Of a DNA stretch of 64,000 nt, positions 24,959 to 32,824 are shown piece by piece (the stretch's first letter is position 1; every line of letters starts with the position of its first letter). A program made the translations under genes and the position numbers. The DNA comes from XN24 sp964462675 (GTDB lineage: Bacteria; Pseudomonadota; Gammaproteobacteria; Steroidobacterales; XN24). Below the pieces are notes generated by a model. That model was not told where the DNA came from, made no database searches, and worked only from the letters and a program-made list of their open reading frames with translations. The stretch spans positions 1-64,000 of the forward strand of contig CAYWYS010000008.1 of the NCBI GenBank assembly GCA_964462675.1, given 5' to 3'.

Positions 24959-26506
24959 TCATAAGTATTTTTCCATGGGCACCAGCCGGAACAGCGACGC
25001 GCGCACGCGGTGCCAGTAACCGGTCGCCGGCTCGTGCGTCCAGCGCTCCCCGTCCCGGCCTGACCAGATGATGTCGCCGCCGGATTCCCTGGTGACGCGC
25101 CAGCTGTTGGCCGGCGCCATCGCCAGCTCGATGGCCTCGGCGACCTCCCCCGCCAGCTCCTCACTATGTATCAGCAGGACCGTCTCGGAATTCAGGTACA
25201 TCGATCGCAGGTTGATGTTGAACGAGCCGATATAGACGACGCGGCGATCGAACACCGCCGACTTGGCATGCAGGGCGACGGCCGCGGGCCCGCAGTCGTC
25301 GCGACCCTGCACCCACACGACGCAGGCTTCCGCGTCCGGCCTGAGTTCAAAGAGTTCCAGCCCGGCGGCCAGCATCGCCTTGCGGCGCCGCGCGTAACCC
25401 GAGTGATTGGTCGTCAGGTCGTTGCTCGCGAGCGAGTTCGTCAATGCGGCGACCCGGACGCCTTCGGCCCGCAAGCTGGCGAGCCTTGCCAGCTGCTCGT
25501 CGCCGAGAATGAAATAGGCCGATTCGACGAGGATCTCTTCGCGGGTCCCATCGACCAGCGCCCGCAAGGCCAGCGCGGCCGGCCCCGGCTCATCGGTGCC
25601 CATCTCACGGCCGGAGGCCGGCGGATCGAACACCAGCTCGGCCTCCGCCCAGCTGAGTCCGGCCAGCGACTGCGCGACCAGCGCCCTGGCCTCGTCCGCG
25701 GCCGGCACCGGTCCGTGCACGGGCACGATCGCCGCCTCGGCCGCGATGCAGGCCTGCCTGATCGACTCGCCACCGTCGTCGGCGCCCGCTTCCCGCGGCG
25801 CCAGCAGGCCGATGGGATAAGACAGCTCCGTGTTCCAGTACGCGTCGAAATTGGCCGAGATGCGTGCCACGATCGGCCCGGCCGCCAGCACGTCGCGGTC
25901 GCGGAAGTTCGCCGCGGGGTGAAGGTCGAAGTACTCGTCGCCGATGTTGCGCCCGCCGACGATGCCGAACGCCGCGTCCACCGTGAAGGACTTGTTGTGC
26001 ATGCGCCGGTTGAGGCGCTGGAACTCCGAAGCAAACGCCAGCCACTTGCCAGGGCCGCCGCGGTCCGGCGATGGATTGAAGATCCGGACCTCGATATTGG
26101 GATGAAGGTCGAGCGCCGCGATGACGGCATCGCGGCCCAGGATATTCATGTCATCGAGAATGAGCCGTACGCGCACGCCACGCTCCGCAGCGGCGTACAG
26201 GCGGCAGGCGAGGTACCGCCCGGAGCGGTCGCCATTCCAGATGTAGTACTGCGCATCGACGCTGCGCTCCGCCGTCTCGATCAGCCGGGCCCGCTGCAGG
26301 AACGCCTCGCGGCCCGTGTCCAGCACCACGAAACCAGACAGGCCGGCATGCGGCTCGGCCGCAGACGCCGCGAGCGCCCCGAGGCCAGTGTCGGCTGACC
26401 GGGCGAGGGCCGCCACGGGCTCGCGCGCCACGGGCGGCGGCAGGCTCGCGCAGGCCGCCAGCGACATCGCCAACGGGATCGCGAGCCAACGTACGGGGAC
26501 GGCCAT
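24959..26506 (-). CDS. Phospholipase D-family lipoprotein, cardiolipin synthase (ClsC)-like
   Basis: 515 residues with lipobox Leu-Ala-Ala-Cys (C19). Both HKD motifs are complete: HNKSFTVD (with GGRNIGDEYFD after it) and HAKSAVFD (with GSFNINLRS after it), so the enzyme should be active. The length and the YYIWNGDRSGRYLACRL start match ClsC/YmdC-like proteins, which join phosphatidylglycerol and phosphatidylethanolamine. The ATG overlaps the stop of the upstream gene (TGATG). A plain phospholipase D role is the alternative. Confidence 0.88.
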   Translation of the reverse strand: MAVPVRWLAIPLAMSLAACASLPPPVAREPVAALARSADTGLGALAASAAEPHAGLSGFVVLDTGREAFLQRARLIETAERSVDAQYYIWNGDRSGRYLACRLYAAAERGVRVRLILDDMNILGRDAVIAALDLHPNIEVRIFNPSPDRGGPGKWLAFASEFQRLNRRMHNKSFTVDAAFGIVGGRNIGDEYFDLHPAANFRDRDVLAAGPIVARISANFDAYWNTELSYPIGLLAPREAGADDGGESIRQACIAAEAAIVPVHGPVPAADEARALVAQSLAGLSWAEAELVFDPPASGREMGTDEPGPAALALRALVDGTREEILVESAYFILGDEQLARLASLRAEGVRVAALTNSLASNDLTTNHSGYARRRKAMLAAGLELFELRPDAEACVVWVQGRDDCGPAAVALHAKSAVFDRRVVYIGSFNINLRSMYLNSETVLLIHSEELAGEVAEAIELAMAPANSWRVTRESGGDIIWSGRDGERWTHEPATGYWHRVRASLFRLVPMEKYL

Positions 26507-29040
26507 CAGCGGCGCCCACGGCCGCCGCCACGGCCCAAGAAACCGCCGCCGCGCTGGAACCCGCCGGCGCGCTGGCCGAACTGCTGCGTGCCGCGCTGCC
26601 TGGCCGCGTAATCACGGTCGAGCCGGGAGACGTCATGGCTGCCGGCATGGTCCCGGCTGCCGGCAGACTCCGGCGACCGCATCGGATCGCGTTGCTGCGC
26701 GGTCTCGCCCTGCGGCCGCGCCGGCGTGTCGACAGACTGCCAGCCGCCGTCGTTGTAATGGCTCCAGCCGTCGTCGGTCTTCTTGTAGACGTTGCCGTTG
26801 TGGCCGGCGTACAGGTCGCCGCTGCCGCTCTGGCCGACCGTCGTGCGGCCGGGACCCTGGCCGGACATCGAGACACCCTGGCCGCCGCCGGAGCCCTCGA
26901 TGCCAGTCACGCTGCGGCCGTCCTGGCTCCGGGTCGTCATGTCCATGGAGCCGTCAGCGCCGGTGATCGTCGTGGAGCCGCCGCCGAGCGTGCGCTCGCC
27001 CTCGACCGAGGCGGTGCGGCCGTCGCCGGCGGTGATCGTGCCGGAGCTCGAGATCGCGCCGTCGCCCGCCGTGCGCGTCATCTCGCTGGAGCCGCCACCG
27101 GAAGTTTCGCGGCTGGTGGTCATCGTGCGGTTGTCGTAATCGACGTTGCGCTGCGTCTGCATCCAGTCGTCGCCGCGCTGCACGGTGCGGTCCATCTGGG
27201 ACTTGTTCTTGTCTGCGTTGTAGTAGCGATCGGTTTCCGTGCCGACACCCGTGCGGGGATTGTAGGTCTCGCCGTGGCTCGCCCACTCGTCGCCGTCCCA
27301 GGCTGTCTCGACATAGCCGTAGCGGCCGGTACGCGGGTTATAGCCCTGCGCGTACGAGTAGCCGCCGTAGGGGCCATACCAGACCGAGCGCGAGCCGTAA
27401 CCGCCAGTCGCAGGGTTGTACCAGCTGCCGTGACCGTAAGATCCCCAGTAGGGGTAATAGAAGCCGTAGGCATAGGGCGGGTAGTACCAGCCGGTGCCGT
27501 AGTAGGGCACGCCGTACACGACATAGACCCCGGACGAATACGATGGCGGGTAGCTGTAGACGACCGTCGTCGGCGTCGACTCGACGACCGTGACCTGGGT
27601 GACATGGTACGCAGGCGAGCTCGGCGGAATGGCATAGATCGCCCCGGGCACGAGATCGGCCGGCGTCCACGGTCCGGTCGGCGCGCCGGCGTGGTACCAG
27701 ACGCCTGCGTACAGCAGGTAGAACTGGTTCTCGTACTGGAGGATGTCGAAGCCGGTGTTCACGGCGCGCGCGACATTGGTCTCCGGCACGAGCTCGAAAC
27801 GCGGCTCGCCTGCAAAGCTGACCTCGATCGGCGGCGCCGCGTCGCGCGGCACTTCCGCCTTGGCCGGCAACAGTGCCTCGAGTGCCGCCATGCGCGCCTC
27901 GATCGTCCCCGGCACGGAGGCGCGCACGGCCGCCATTGCGTGGTCCTCCGGGATCTGCCCGAAGGCTGCGGGCAACTCGGGGGAATACCGCCATGGCCCG
28001 TTGTTCAGATCCGTCGTCGTGAACCAGCGGCCGGCGACGAGGAAATACCAGTCCGGGCCGAGCTTGAACAGCGGGCTCTCGGTATTCGCGACGAACTGCA
28101 GCCCGGCGGCCGGCGGGATGGCCTCGAGCCTGGTCTTGCCGTCGGTGACGATCAGCTCGGCGGGGCGACTCGCAAAAATGACCTGCGGCGTCGGCAACTC
28201 GCTCTTCCTGAGCGGCACCGCACTGCGGACCGTGGCATGCTCGTCGTCGGCCGGCAGCTTCCCGAAGCCCGCCGGCAAGGCCTTGGCGCGCTTCCAGCCC
28301 CCCTCGAGCTGGTCCGAGCTCAGCCACAGGTCCCGGTAGAGCAGGTAATAGTCGCCCGCCCCGCCCGCATCCTTGAAGGTCGGCCAGTTGGCGTTGACCA
28401 CGACCTTGAGCCCGCTGTCCGCGACGTCCGGGAGCACCGGCGGCCCGTTGACGAACAACAGCAGGGTCGGCTTCGAGGCGACATGGATCGGCGGCGGCGT
28501 GGTGCTGAAGCCCGGCGGCGGCGGGTTCGACAGGACATCGTCAGCGAGGCTCGCGAGAAACAGGTCGAGCGGCACCTGTAGCGCCGCGCGCGTCGCGACG
28601 AGCTCTCGCACCACCTGCTGGGTCTCCGCGGACGAGTCCCCGGCAAACATCGCTTCATCGATGACCGGGTTGAGAACGTTCACGATCCGGGCGTCGCGAT
28701 CGATCTCGGTCGCACCCTTGATGCTGATCGTGCCGACCACGGGCGCGGCGCCATCGGGGCGCGTCAGCTCGACCGCCGAGAAAGCCTCGAACTGCTCGAA
28801 GCCGGTCCAGCTGCGCACCTGCGGCGCATGGATCAGCAACGAATAGCCCCGGGCTTCGCGCCGCTGTGGAAAGTCCCAGCTCGGCGCGCCGGCGACGGAT
28901 ACCAGTGGCGGCACGGCCTGGCTCGCGTCGTCCTCGACCGCAAACGCCGCGCTCCACAGCAGCGCCAGCAGCACCAGGCAGATCGGCAGCTTCAATTCAC
29001 GATGCTCCCCGGCAGTACGGTCGTAACACACCAGTTTCAT
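26506..29040 (-). CDS. Large exported protein with three ~90-residue repeats and Tyr/Gly-rich tail
   Basis: 844 residues from the ATG at 29040; a signal anchor or peptide at about 18-35. Three divergent repeats (about 190-277, 287-378, 406-480) share a hydrophobic strand, an F-D/K-L/P turn, a D/Q-[YF]-Y-x-L-Y-x-x-x-W-[LFY] core and a PAxFxxIP-type end. A Tyr/Pro/Gly region (about 500-600: YYPPYAYGFYYPYW) and a Ser/Gly/Arg-rich tail ending GRGRR follow. Similar proteins are sometimes labelled carbohydrate-binding V/XII; no catalytic site is seen. The stop overlaps the start of the phospholipase D gene, so they form one unit. Confidence 0.72.
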   Translation of the reverse strand: MKLVCYDRTAGEHRELKLPICLVLLALLWSAAFAVEDDASQAVPPLVSVAGAPSWDFPQRREARGYSLLIHAPQVRSWTGFEQFEAFSAVELTRPDGAAPVVGTISIKGATEIDRDARIVNVLNPVIDEAMFAGDSSAETQQVVRELVATRAALQVPLDLFLASLADDVLSNPPPPGFSTTPPPIHVASKPTLLLFVNGPPVLPDVADSGLKVVVNANWPTFKDAGGAGDYYLLYRDLWLSSDQLEGGWKRAKALPAGFGKLPADDEHATVRSAVPLRKSELPTPQVIFASRPAELIVTDGKTRLEAIPPAAGLQFVANTESPLFKLGPDWYFLVAGRWFTTTDLNNGPWRYSPELPAAFGQIPEDHAMAAVRASVPGTIEARMAALEALLPAKAEVPRDAAPPIEVSFAGEPRFELVPETNVARAVNTGFDILQYENQFYLLYAGVWYHAGAPTGPWTPADLVPGAIYAIPPSSPAYHVTQVTVVESTPTTVVYSYPPSYSSGVYVVYGVPYYGTGWYYPPYAYGFYYPYWGSYGHGSWYNPATGGYGSRSVWYGPYGGYSYAQGYNPRTGRYGYVETAWDGDEWASHGETYNPRTGVGTETDRYYNADKNKSQMDRTVQRGDDWMQTQRNVDYDNRTMTTSRETSGGGSSEMTRTAGDGAISSSGTITAGDGRTASVEGERTLGGGSTTITGADGSMDMTTRSQDGRSVTGIEGSGGGQGVSMSGQGPGRTTVGQSGSGDLYAGHNGNVYKKTDDGWSHYNDGGWQSVDTPARPQGETAQQRDPMRSPESAGSRDHAGSHDVSRLDRDYAARQRGTQQFGQRAGGFQRGGGFLGRGGGRGRR

Positions 29041-29074
29041 CGGCACCTGCGCATGCTCCGAGGTGCCGTCGCAT

Positions 29075-29827
29075 TCAGAACCTCCAGGCGAAGCCCGCGC
29101 TCGGGCCGCCTTCCCAGACATCCCACTTGAACCGGTCCGCGCCATTGCCGTCTTCGTAATCGACGTCGATATGGCGATAGCCGAACAGCAGGTGTGCGTT
29201 CCGGTTGATCTGGTAGACGGCCAGCGCGGTCGCGGTCCACGAGAAATCGCTGCCGACACCAAAGCCGCCGATATCTCCCGTGGCGATCAGCGACCACTTG
29301 CCGCCCAGCGGGGCCGCGTAGCGCAGGCCTACGACCGGGTCGATCCAGTCGTCTTCGACGCTGGCACTGCGGAGTTCCTCGCCCGCCACCGCCAGCGACA
29401 GGTCGGCATCGAGGTCCCAGTAGCGCACGCCCCCGTAGGCGGACCACCGGTCATTCAGCGCGTAACCCATGGTCACGGTCAGGAGCAGCTGGTCGGCCTC
29501 GAGGTCCGCGCGAGTTCGCCCCAACGGCCCGAGCCCTTTATTGTCGCCTTCGAGACTGAGATACGCCAGGTCGGCGACGAAGGCCCAGGGCCCGCGCTCC
29601 GCCCGGTAAGCGAACATCACGCCGGCATCGAAGTTGTCGAGGATGTCGCTGAAGCTGACGTCCACGTCGACGTCGAGAGGCCCGGCGCCAGCGGTACCGT
29701 TGATCGACGAGCCCACCATGTAGACCGTCAGCGTGTGCTGCCAGTCCTGATCGGCGGCCTGCGCTGGCGCGCACAAGAGCGCACCGGCCGCCGACATCCC
29801 CAGGAGCATGTTGCGTCGGACTTGCAT
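29075..29827 (-). CDS. Outer-membrane beta-barrel protein, OmpW/OmpA-barrel size
   Basis: 250 residues from the ATG at 29827, signal peptide about 1-24 (ends AQAAD). The mature part alternates polar and hydrophobic strands typical of an eight-strand barrel: HTLTVYMVGSSINGTAG, GVMFAYRAERGPWAFVADLAYL, YALNDRWSAYGGVRYWDLDA, and ends with aromatic-terminal GFAWRF. The last residue Phe is the usual signal for outer-membrane assembly. Substrate or role not known; it lies in a run of envelope genes. Confidence 0.8.
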   Translation of the reverse strand: MQVRRNMLLGMSAAGALLCAPAQAADQDWQHTLTVYMVGSSINGTAGAGPLDVDVDVSFSDILDNFDAGVMFAYRAERGPWAFVADLAYLSLEGDNKGLGPLGRTRADLEADQLLLTVTMGYALNDRWSAYGGVRYWDLDADLSLAVAGEELRSASVEDDWIDPVVGLRYAAPLGGKWSLIATGDIGGFGVGSDFSWTATALAVYQINRNAHLLFGYRHIDVDYEDGNGADRFKWDVWEGGPSAGFAWRF

Positions 29828-29879
29828 ATTCGTTTCCCGTGTAACCTTGCGTGAACAGGCCGCCCGCAGGCGCCCGGAC

Positions 29880-30437
29880 TCAGAACTTGACCATGTATTT
29901 CTTGGACTCGAGGCAGACGCTGAAGGCCTTCTTGAAGTTGTCGATCTGCTGCTGGCTGCCCTGCGCCGCCTGCTGGCTCTGCGCCTGCACCTGCTGCTGG
30001 GCCTGCTGCTGCTGCTCGCGACCGCGCCTGCGGCCCGCAATGACGCCGATCGCAGCCCCGTAGGCCGCGCCCTTGCCGGCATCGTCGTCCGCGATCTCGC
30101 CGACCAACGCGCCCACGGCCGCCCCGCCCACGGCGCCTCTCGCGCCGGAACCCTTGCCTGCCTGGCTGGCCTGCTGTTGCGCGGCCTGTGCCTGCTGGGC
30201 ATCCGCGGCCTGCTGTTTCTGCACTGAGAACGGGTCGCTGCCGGTGTTGCTGACCGCCCACTGGTAACACTCGGCCTCGTCCTTGTTCTGCTGGTCCGCG
30301 GCCTGTCCCGCCGACGGAAACACGTAGACATCCAGCGTCGCGGCCAGCGTCTTCTGGCCGGTTTGCGCCTCGGCCCCGGCCATGCCGGCCAGCGCCACGG
30401 ACACGGCGAGTGCACAGCCTGCAAAGGTTCTGATCAT
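29880..30437 (-). CDS. Exported glycine-zipper protein (YMGG-like)
   Basis: 185 residues, signal peptide about 1-24. A conserved N-terminal part (LDVYVFPSAGQAADQQNKDEAECYQWA) is followed by Gln/Ala coil, a Gly-zipper (ARGAVGGAAVGALVGEI and GAAYGAAIGVIAG) and a second Gln-rich coil, then C-terminal FSVCLESKKYMV. Two Cys (YQWA and FSVC regions) may pair. Glycine-zipper proteins of this type sit in the envelope and can insert in membranes; the exact role is unknown. Confidence 0.82.
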   Translation of the reverse strand: MIRTFAGCALAVSVALAGMAGAEAQTGQKTLAATLDVYVFPSAGQAADQQNKDEAECYQWAVSNTGSDPFSVQKQQAADAQQAQAAQQQASQAGKGSGARGAVGGAAVGALVGEIADDDAGKGAAYGAAIGVIAGRRRGREQQQQAQQQVQAQSQQAAQGSQQQIDNFKKAFSVCLESKKYMVKF

Positions 30438-30465
30438 GGCAATATCCTCGCAATCAATGGAGTGC

Positions 30466-30903
30466 TCACTTGCCGGGCACCGGCGTGCACGCGGCGAACA
30501 CGATAACGCCGCGCTCGTCGGCCGCCGACGTAAAGGTCGCGCGACCCGTCGTCTCGTTGATGATGAGGCTGAAGACCCGGCCGGCCTCGTGGCCCTGCAG
30601 CTGGATGCGCTCGTCGGCGCGCCTGACGGTGTCGGCCTTGGTCTCGCGTCGCTCCCCGCTCGCCTCGGTGGTCTCCAGCTTGCCGGCCTTGGCGTCGACG
30701 ACGATGAACTGCGGGATGTTCAGCTCCTCGGGCGGCAACACCAGGCAGGCGCCGTCCGCGAAGCAGACCGTGGCCTCCAGCGTGCTGCACAGGAAGCGGT
30801 CGGCGCCGCGCAGGTCGTCAGCCAGTGCGCCGCCTGCGAACAGCGCCAGCGCGACGCCGAGCGCGCCTGCGCCCGCTCTTGCTCCATGCACCGCAGAGCT
30901 CAT
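30466..30903 (-). CDS. Exported hypothetical protein
   Basis: 145 residues with a signal peptide (about 1-28, ALADD). The mature part has Cys pairs (FLCSTLEATVCFADGACLVLP) near the N-terminus and ends FAACTPVPGK. A middle segment, FSLIINETTGRATFTSAADERG, resembles a small beta domain. The ATG overlaps the stop of the upstream DUF3313-like gene by four bases, so the two form a unit. I do not recognise the family. Confidence 0.65.
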   Translation of the reverse strand: MSSAVHGARAGAGALGVALALFAGGALADDLRGADRFLCSTLEATVCFADGACLVLPPEELNIPQFIVVDAKAGKLETTEASGERRETKADTVRRADERIQLQGHEAGRVFSLIINETTGRATFTSAADERGVIVFAACTPVPGK

Positions 30904-31655
30904 TGCTGGGGCGCTCCGCCGTACTTGACGGCCCGCGCAGCCGGGTCCAGGCAGTTGATCTGCTGTTCTGGCGCCACGCGCGCATTGTCCAGGCCGCAGC
31001 GCATCCGCGCGCCGTACTCGCCCAGCAGTGCCGTCAGCTCTTCGAACTCGATGCGAACTTCCTTTTCGCCCGCCGGCGTATCACGCGCCACGACCAGCGC
31101 TGCCAGCAACTCGCCGGATGCACCATCCAGCAGCTCGGCCTGCAAGGTCATGCGGGTAATGTCCACCTTGTCCAGCGCTTCTTTCATCGCATCAGAGCCA
31201 GCCTTCACGACCGCGCCAACCGGGGTGTAGCTCAACAGGCCACGCTTCTTTTTCTTCATCTCGAGGTCGGTCAACGCGAGCCGCACGTAAATGATGCCGG
31301 GCCCGGCCGCATTGACGATGTTGTAGCCACCCTTGGTCAGCTGCTCCGCCAGCGCGGTGCGCATGTGCTCGGCGAGTTGCGCCATGTCTTCCGGCTTGCC
31401 GCCCTTGTAGGGCGATTCCGGGCTGACCAGGATTTCGGGCTGGTCCAGCGCGATGCCGACATAGCCGGAGATCTTCGTGAACAGGCCGGGCGCGCCGTAG
31501 AACAGGTCGCTGACCTCACCCGCGCTGCGCGGCTGCAGCTTGCTGTAGTCGTCCAGGAAGCTCTGGTCGAAGTCGGCCGCAACGACGGCATGCGCCGCCA
31601 GCAGGCAGCCGCTCACCAAGGCGATTCCGGAAGAAATTTTGCGAAGTCTTGACAT
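30900..31655 (-). CDS. DUF3313-like exported protein
   Basis: 251 residues, signal peptide about 1-26 (ends AVVAADF). FDQSFLDDYSKLQPR opens the mature part and EHMRTALAEQLTKGGYNIV and IIYVRLALTDLEMKKKKRG follow, the layout of the DUF3313 family; the gene at 21234-21929 is a distant relative. A late pair C in MRCGLDNARV and QINCLDP may form a disulfide. First gene of the unit running to about 24959. Confidence 0.72.
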   Translation of the reverse strand: MSRLRKISSGIALVSGCLLAAHAVVAADFDQSFLDDYSKLQPRSAGEVSDLFYGAPGLFTKISGYVGIALDQPEILVSPESPYKGGKPEDMAQLAEHMRTALAEQLTKGGYNIVNAAGPGIIYVRLALTDLEMKKKKRGLLSYTPVGAVVKAGSDAMKEALDKVDITRMTLQAELLDGASGELLAALVVARDTPAGEKEVRIEFEELTALLGEYGARMRCGLDNARVAPEQQINCLDPAARAVKYGGAPQQ

Positions 31656-31712
31656 GATTCTGCTCCTTCAAGCTGTGTATCGTCTCAACAGGGACCGAGC
31701 TGACACCGCTGA

Positions 31713-32123
31713 CTAGGGCAACGGCGCCTGGTGTGAATTCTCGCCCACGCAATCCGGGCCACGACGTTCCGCAGCCTTGTGGATGGCAGCGATGATCTGC
31801 ACGCCCGAATCGGTCTTGCGGAAGAACCCGGTGCAGCCGTTGGCGACGGCCTGCGCCCGGGAGGCAGGGCTGTCATGCGCGGTGATAAAAACGACCGGCA
31901 CCGGATAGCGCTCCGCCGAGAGCCTTGCCTGCAACTCCAGGCCCGACATCCCGCCAAGCTGGACATCCAGCACCACGCAATCGAACGTGGAGCGTGCCGC
32001 ATCCGCCAAAAACGCCTCCGCCGACGGGTAGCCGACGGTCTCCATGCCAACCACCTGCAGCAGGCGACCGAGCGACCGGACGACACTCTCGTCGTCATCG
32101 ACGATTGCAACGCGGATGTTCAT
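31713..32123 (-). CDS. Receiver-only response regulator
   Basis: 136 residues from the ATG at 32123, a single CheY-like receiver: acidic pair D9/D10, phospho-acceptor D53 in VVLDVQLGGMSG, Thr in ITAHD and Lys in FFRKT. It is closest to FixJ-type receivers but has no output domain. It lies downstream of the FixJ-type gene and the kinase in the same direction. A CTGCCC-N4-GGGCAG repeat stands 56 bases before its start, inside the end of the FixJ-type gene. It could be a phosphate sink for the kinase or a target of a second kinase. Confidence 0.85.
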   Translation of the reverse strand: MNIRVAIVDDDESVVRSLGRLLQVVGMETVGYPSAEAFLADAARSTFDCVVLDVQLGGMSGLELQARLSAERYPVPVVFITAHDSPASRAQAVANGCTGFFRKTDSGVQIIAAIHKAAERRGPDCVGENSHQAPLP

Positions 32124-32176
32124 GGAAACCTGCGGGTGTTCACGGGTGCAGCGTAGCTGCACCGTGACCGGCGAAA

Positions 32177-32824
32177 CTACTGCCCCTTGGGGCAGGTCCG
32201 GTCGGCCGGATCGAGCAATCCGGCGTCATGGCAGAGGCTCGTCAGCTCGGCCACCGAGTGCACGCCGAGCTTGGTAGTGATGGCGGTGCGATGGAGCTTG
32301 ACGGTGCGCTCGTGGATGCCCAGGTCGCCGGCAATCTGCTTGTTGAGACGGCCATGCACAACCATCAGGAGCACTTCCCGCTCCCTTGGCGTCAGGGAAT
32401 CGAATCGCGCCTGCAGTGCCTGCCGGTCCGCCCGCTCGGCAAGGTCCAGGTCATTGCGCTGCAAGGCGCGCCGCACCGCGTCGAGCAGCAGGGCCGGCGG
32501 CGCGATCTTCTCGATGAAGTCCTCGGCGCCGCCGCGCATGGCGCGGACCGAGCTGGGAATGTCGGCATGGCCGGTCAGGAACACCATCGGCAGCCGGCAC
32601 CCCTGCTCCAGCATGGCGTCCTGCAGCGCCAGGCCGCTGAGGCCCGGCATCTGCAGGTCGGAGACGATGCAACCGGCGCCTTCGCCTTGCACCGCGCCAA
32701 GCAGGCCCTCGGCGGATGCAAAAGTCTGCACGGCAAACCCGGAGGCCGTCAGCAGGCGCGCCGTGGACCTGAGCGAGGATTCGTCGTCGTCCACGACATA
32801 GATGACGGGCGGCCGCGTGCTCAT
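32177..32824 (-). CDS. FixJ-type response regulator (receiver + LuxR HTH)
   Basis: 215 residues. Receiver (about 6-120) with D12/D13/D14, phospho-acceptor D56 in IVSDLQMPG, Thr in FLTGH and Lys in FIEK; output LuxR-type HTH (about 140-205) with SLTPREREVLLMVVHGRLNKQIAGDLGIHERTV split over recognition helices. It overlaps the kinase gene by four bases, so the two form a cognate pair. Its last residues CPKGQ are encoded by a CTGCCC-N4-GGGCAG repeat that may serve as operator for the next gene. Confidence 0.93.
   Translation of the reverse strand: MSTRPPVIYVVDDDESSLRSTARLLTASGFAVQTFASAEGLLGAVQGEGAGCIVSDLQMPGLSGLALQDAMLEQGCRLPMVFLTGHADIPSSVRAMRGGAEDFIEKIAPPALLLDAVRRALQRNDLDLAERADRQALQARFDSLTPREREVLLMVVHGRLNKQIAGDLGIHERTVKLHRTAITTKLGVHSVAELTSLCHDAGLLDPADRTCPKGQ
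32180..32195. promoter_or_regulatory. Inverted repeat CTGCCC-CTTG-GGGCAG (candidate FixJ-type operator)
   Basis: Perfect 6-4-6 inverted repeat inside the last codons of the FixJ-type gene and 56 bases upstream of the receiver-only regulator start. The same repeat occurs at 34728, 49017 and 62144. The length and symmetry suit a LuxR-type HTH dimer. Binding is inferred. Confidence 0.5.

Noticed and set aside
22561..25071. An 836-residue open frame on the plus strand opposite the patatin gene
   Set aside because: It mirrors the patatin gene, has Arg/His/Gln-rich shadow composition and no domain; in GC-rich DNA such antisense frames are common.
29880..30437. Gln/Ala-rich Gly-zipper protein as a toxin
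   Set aside because: No immunity-like neighbour or secretion locus; the layout fits ordinary envelope Gly-zipper proteins.
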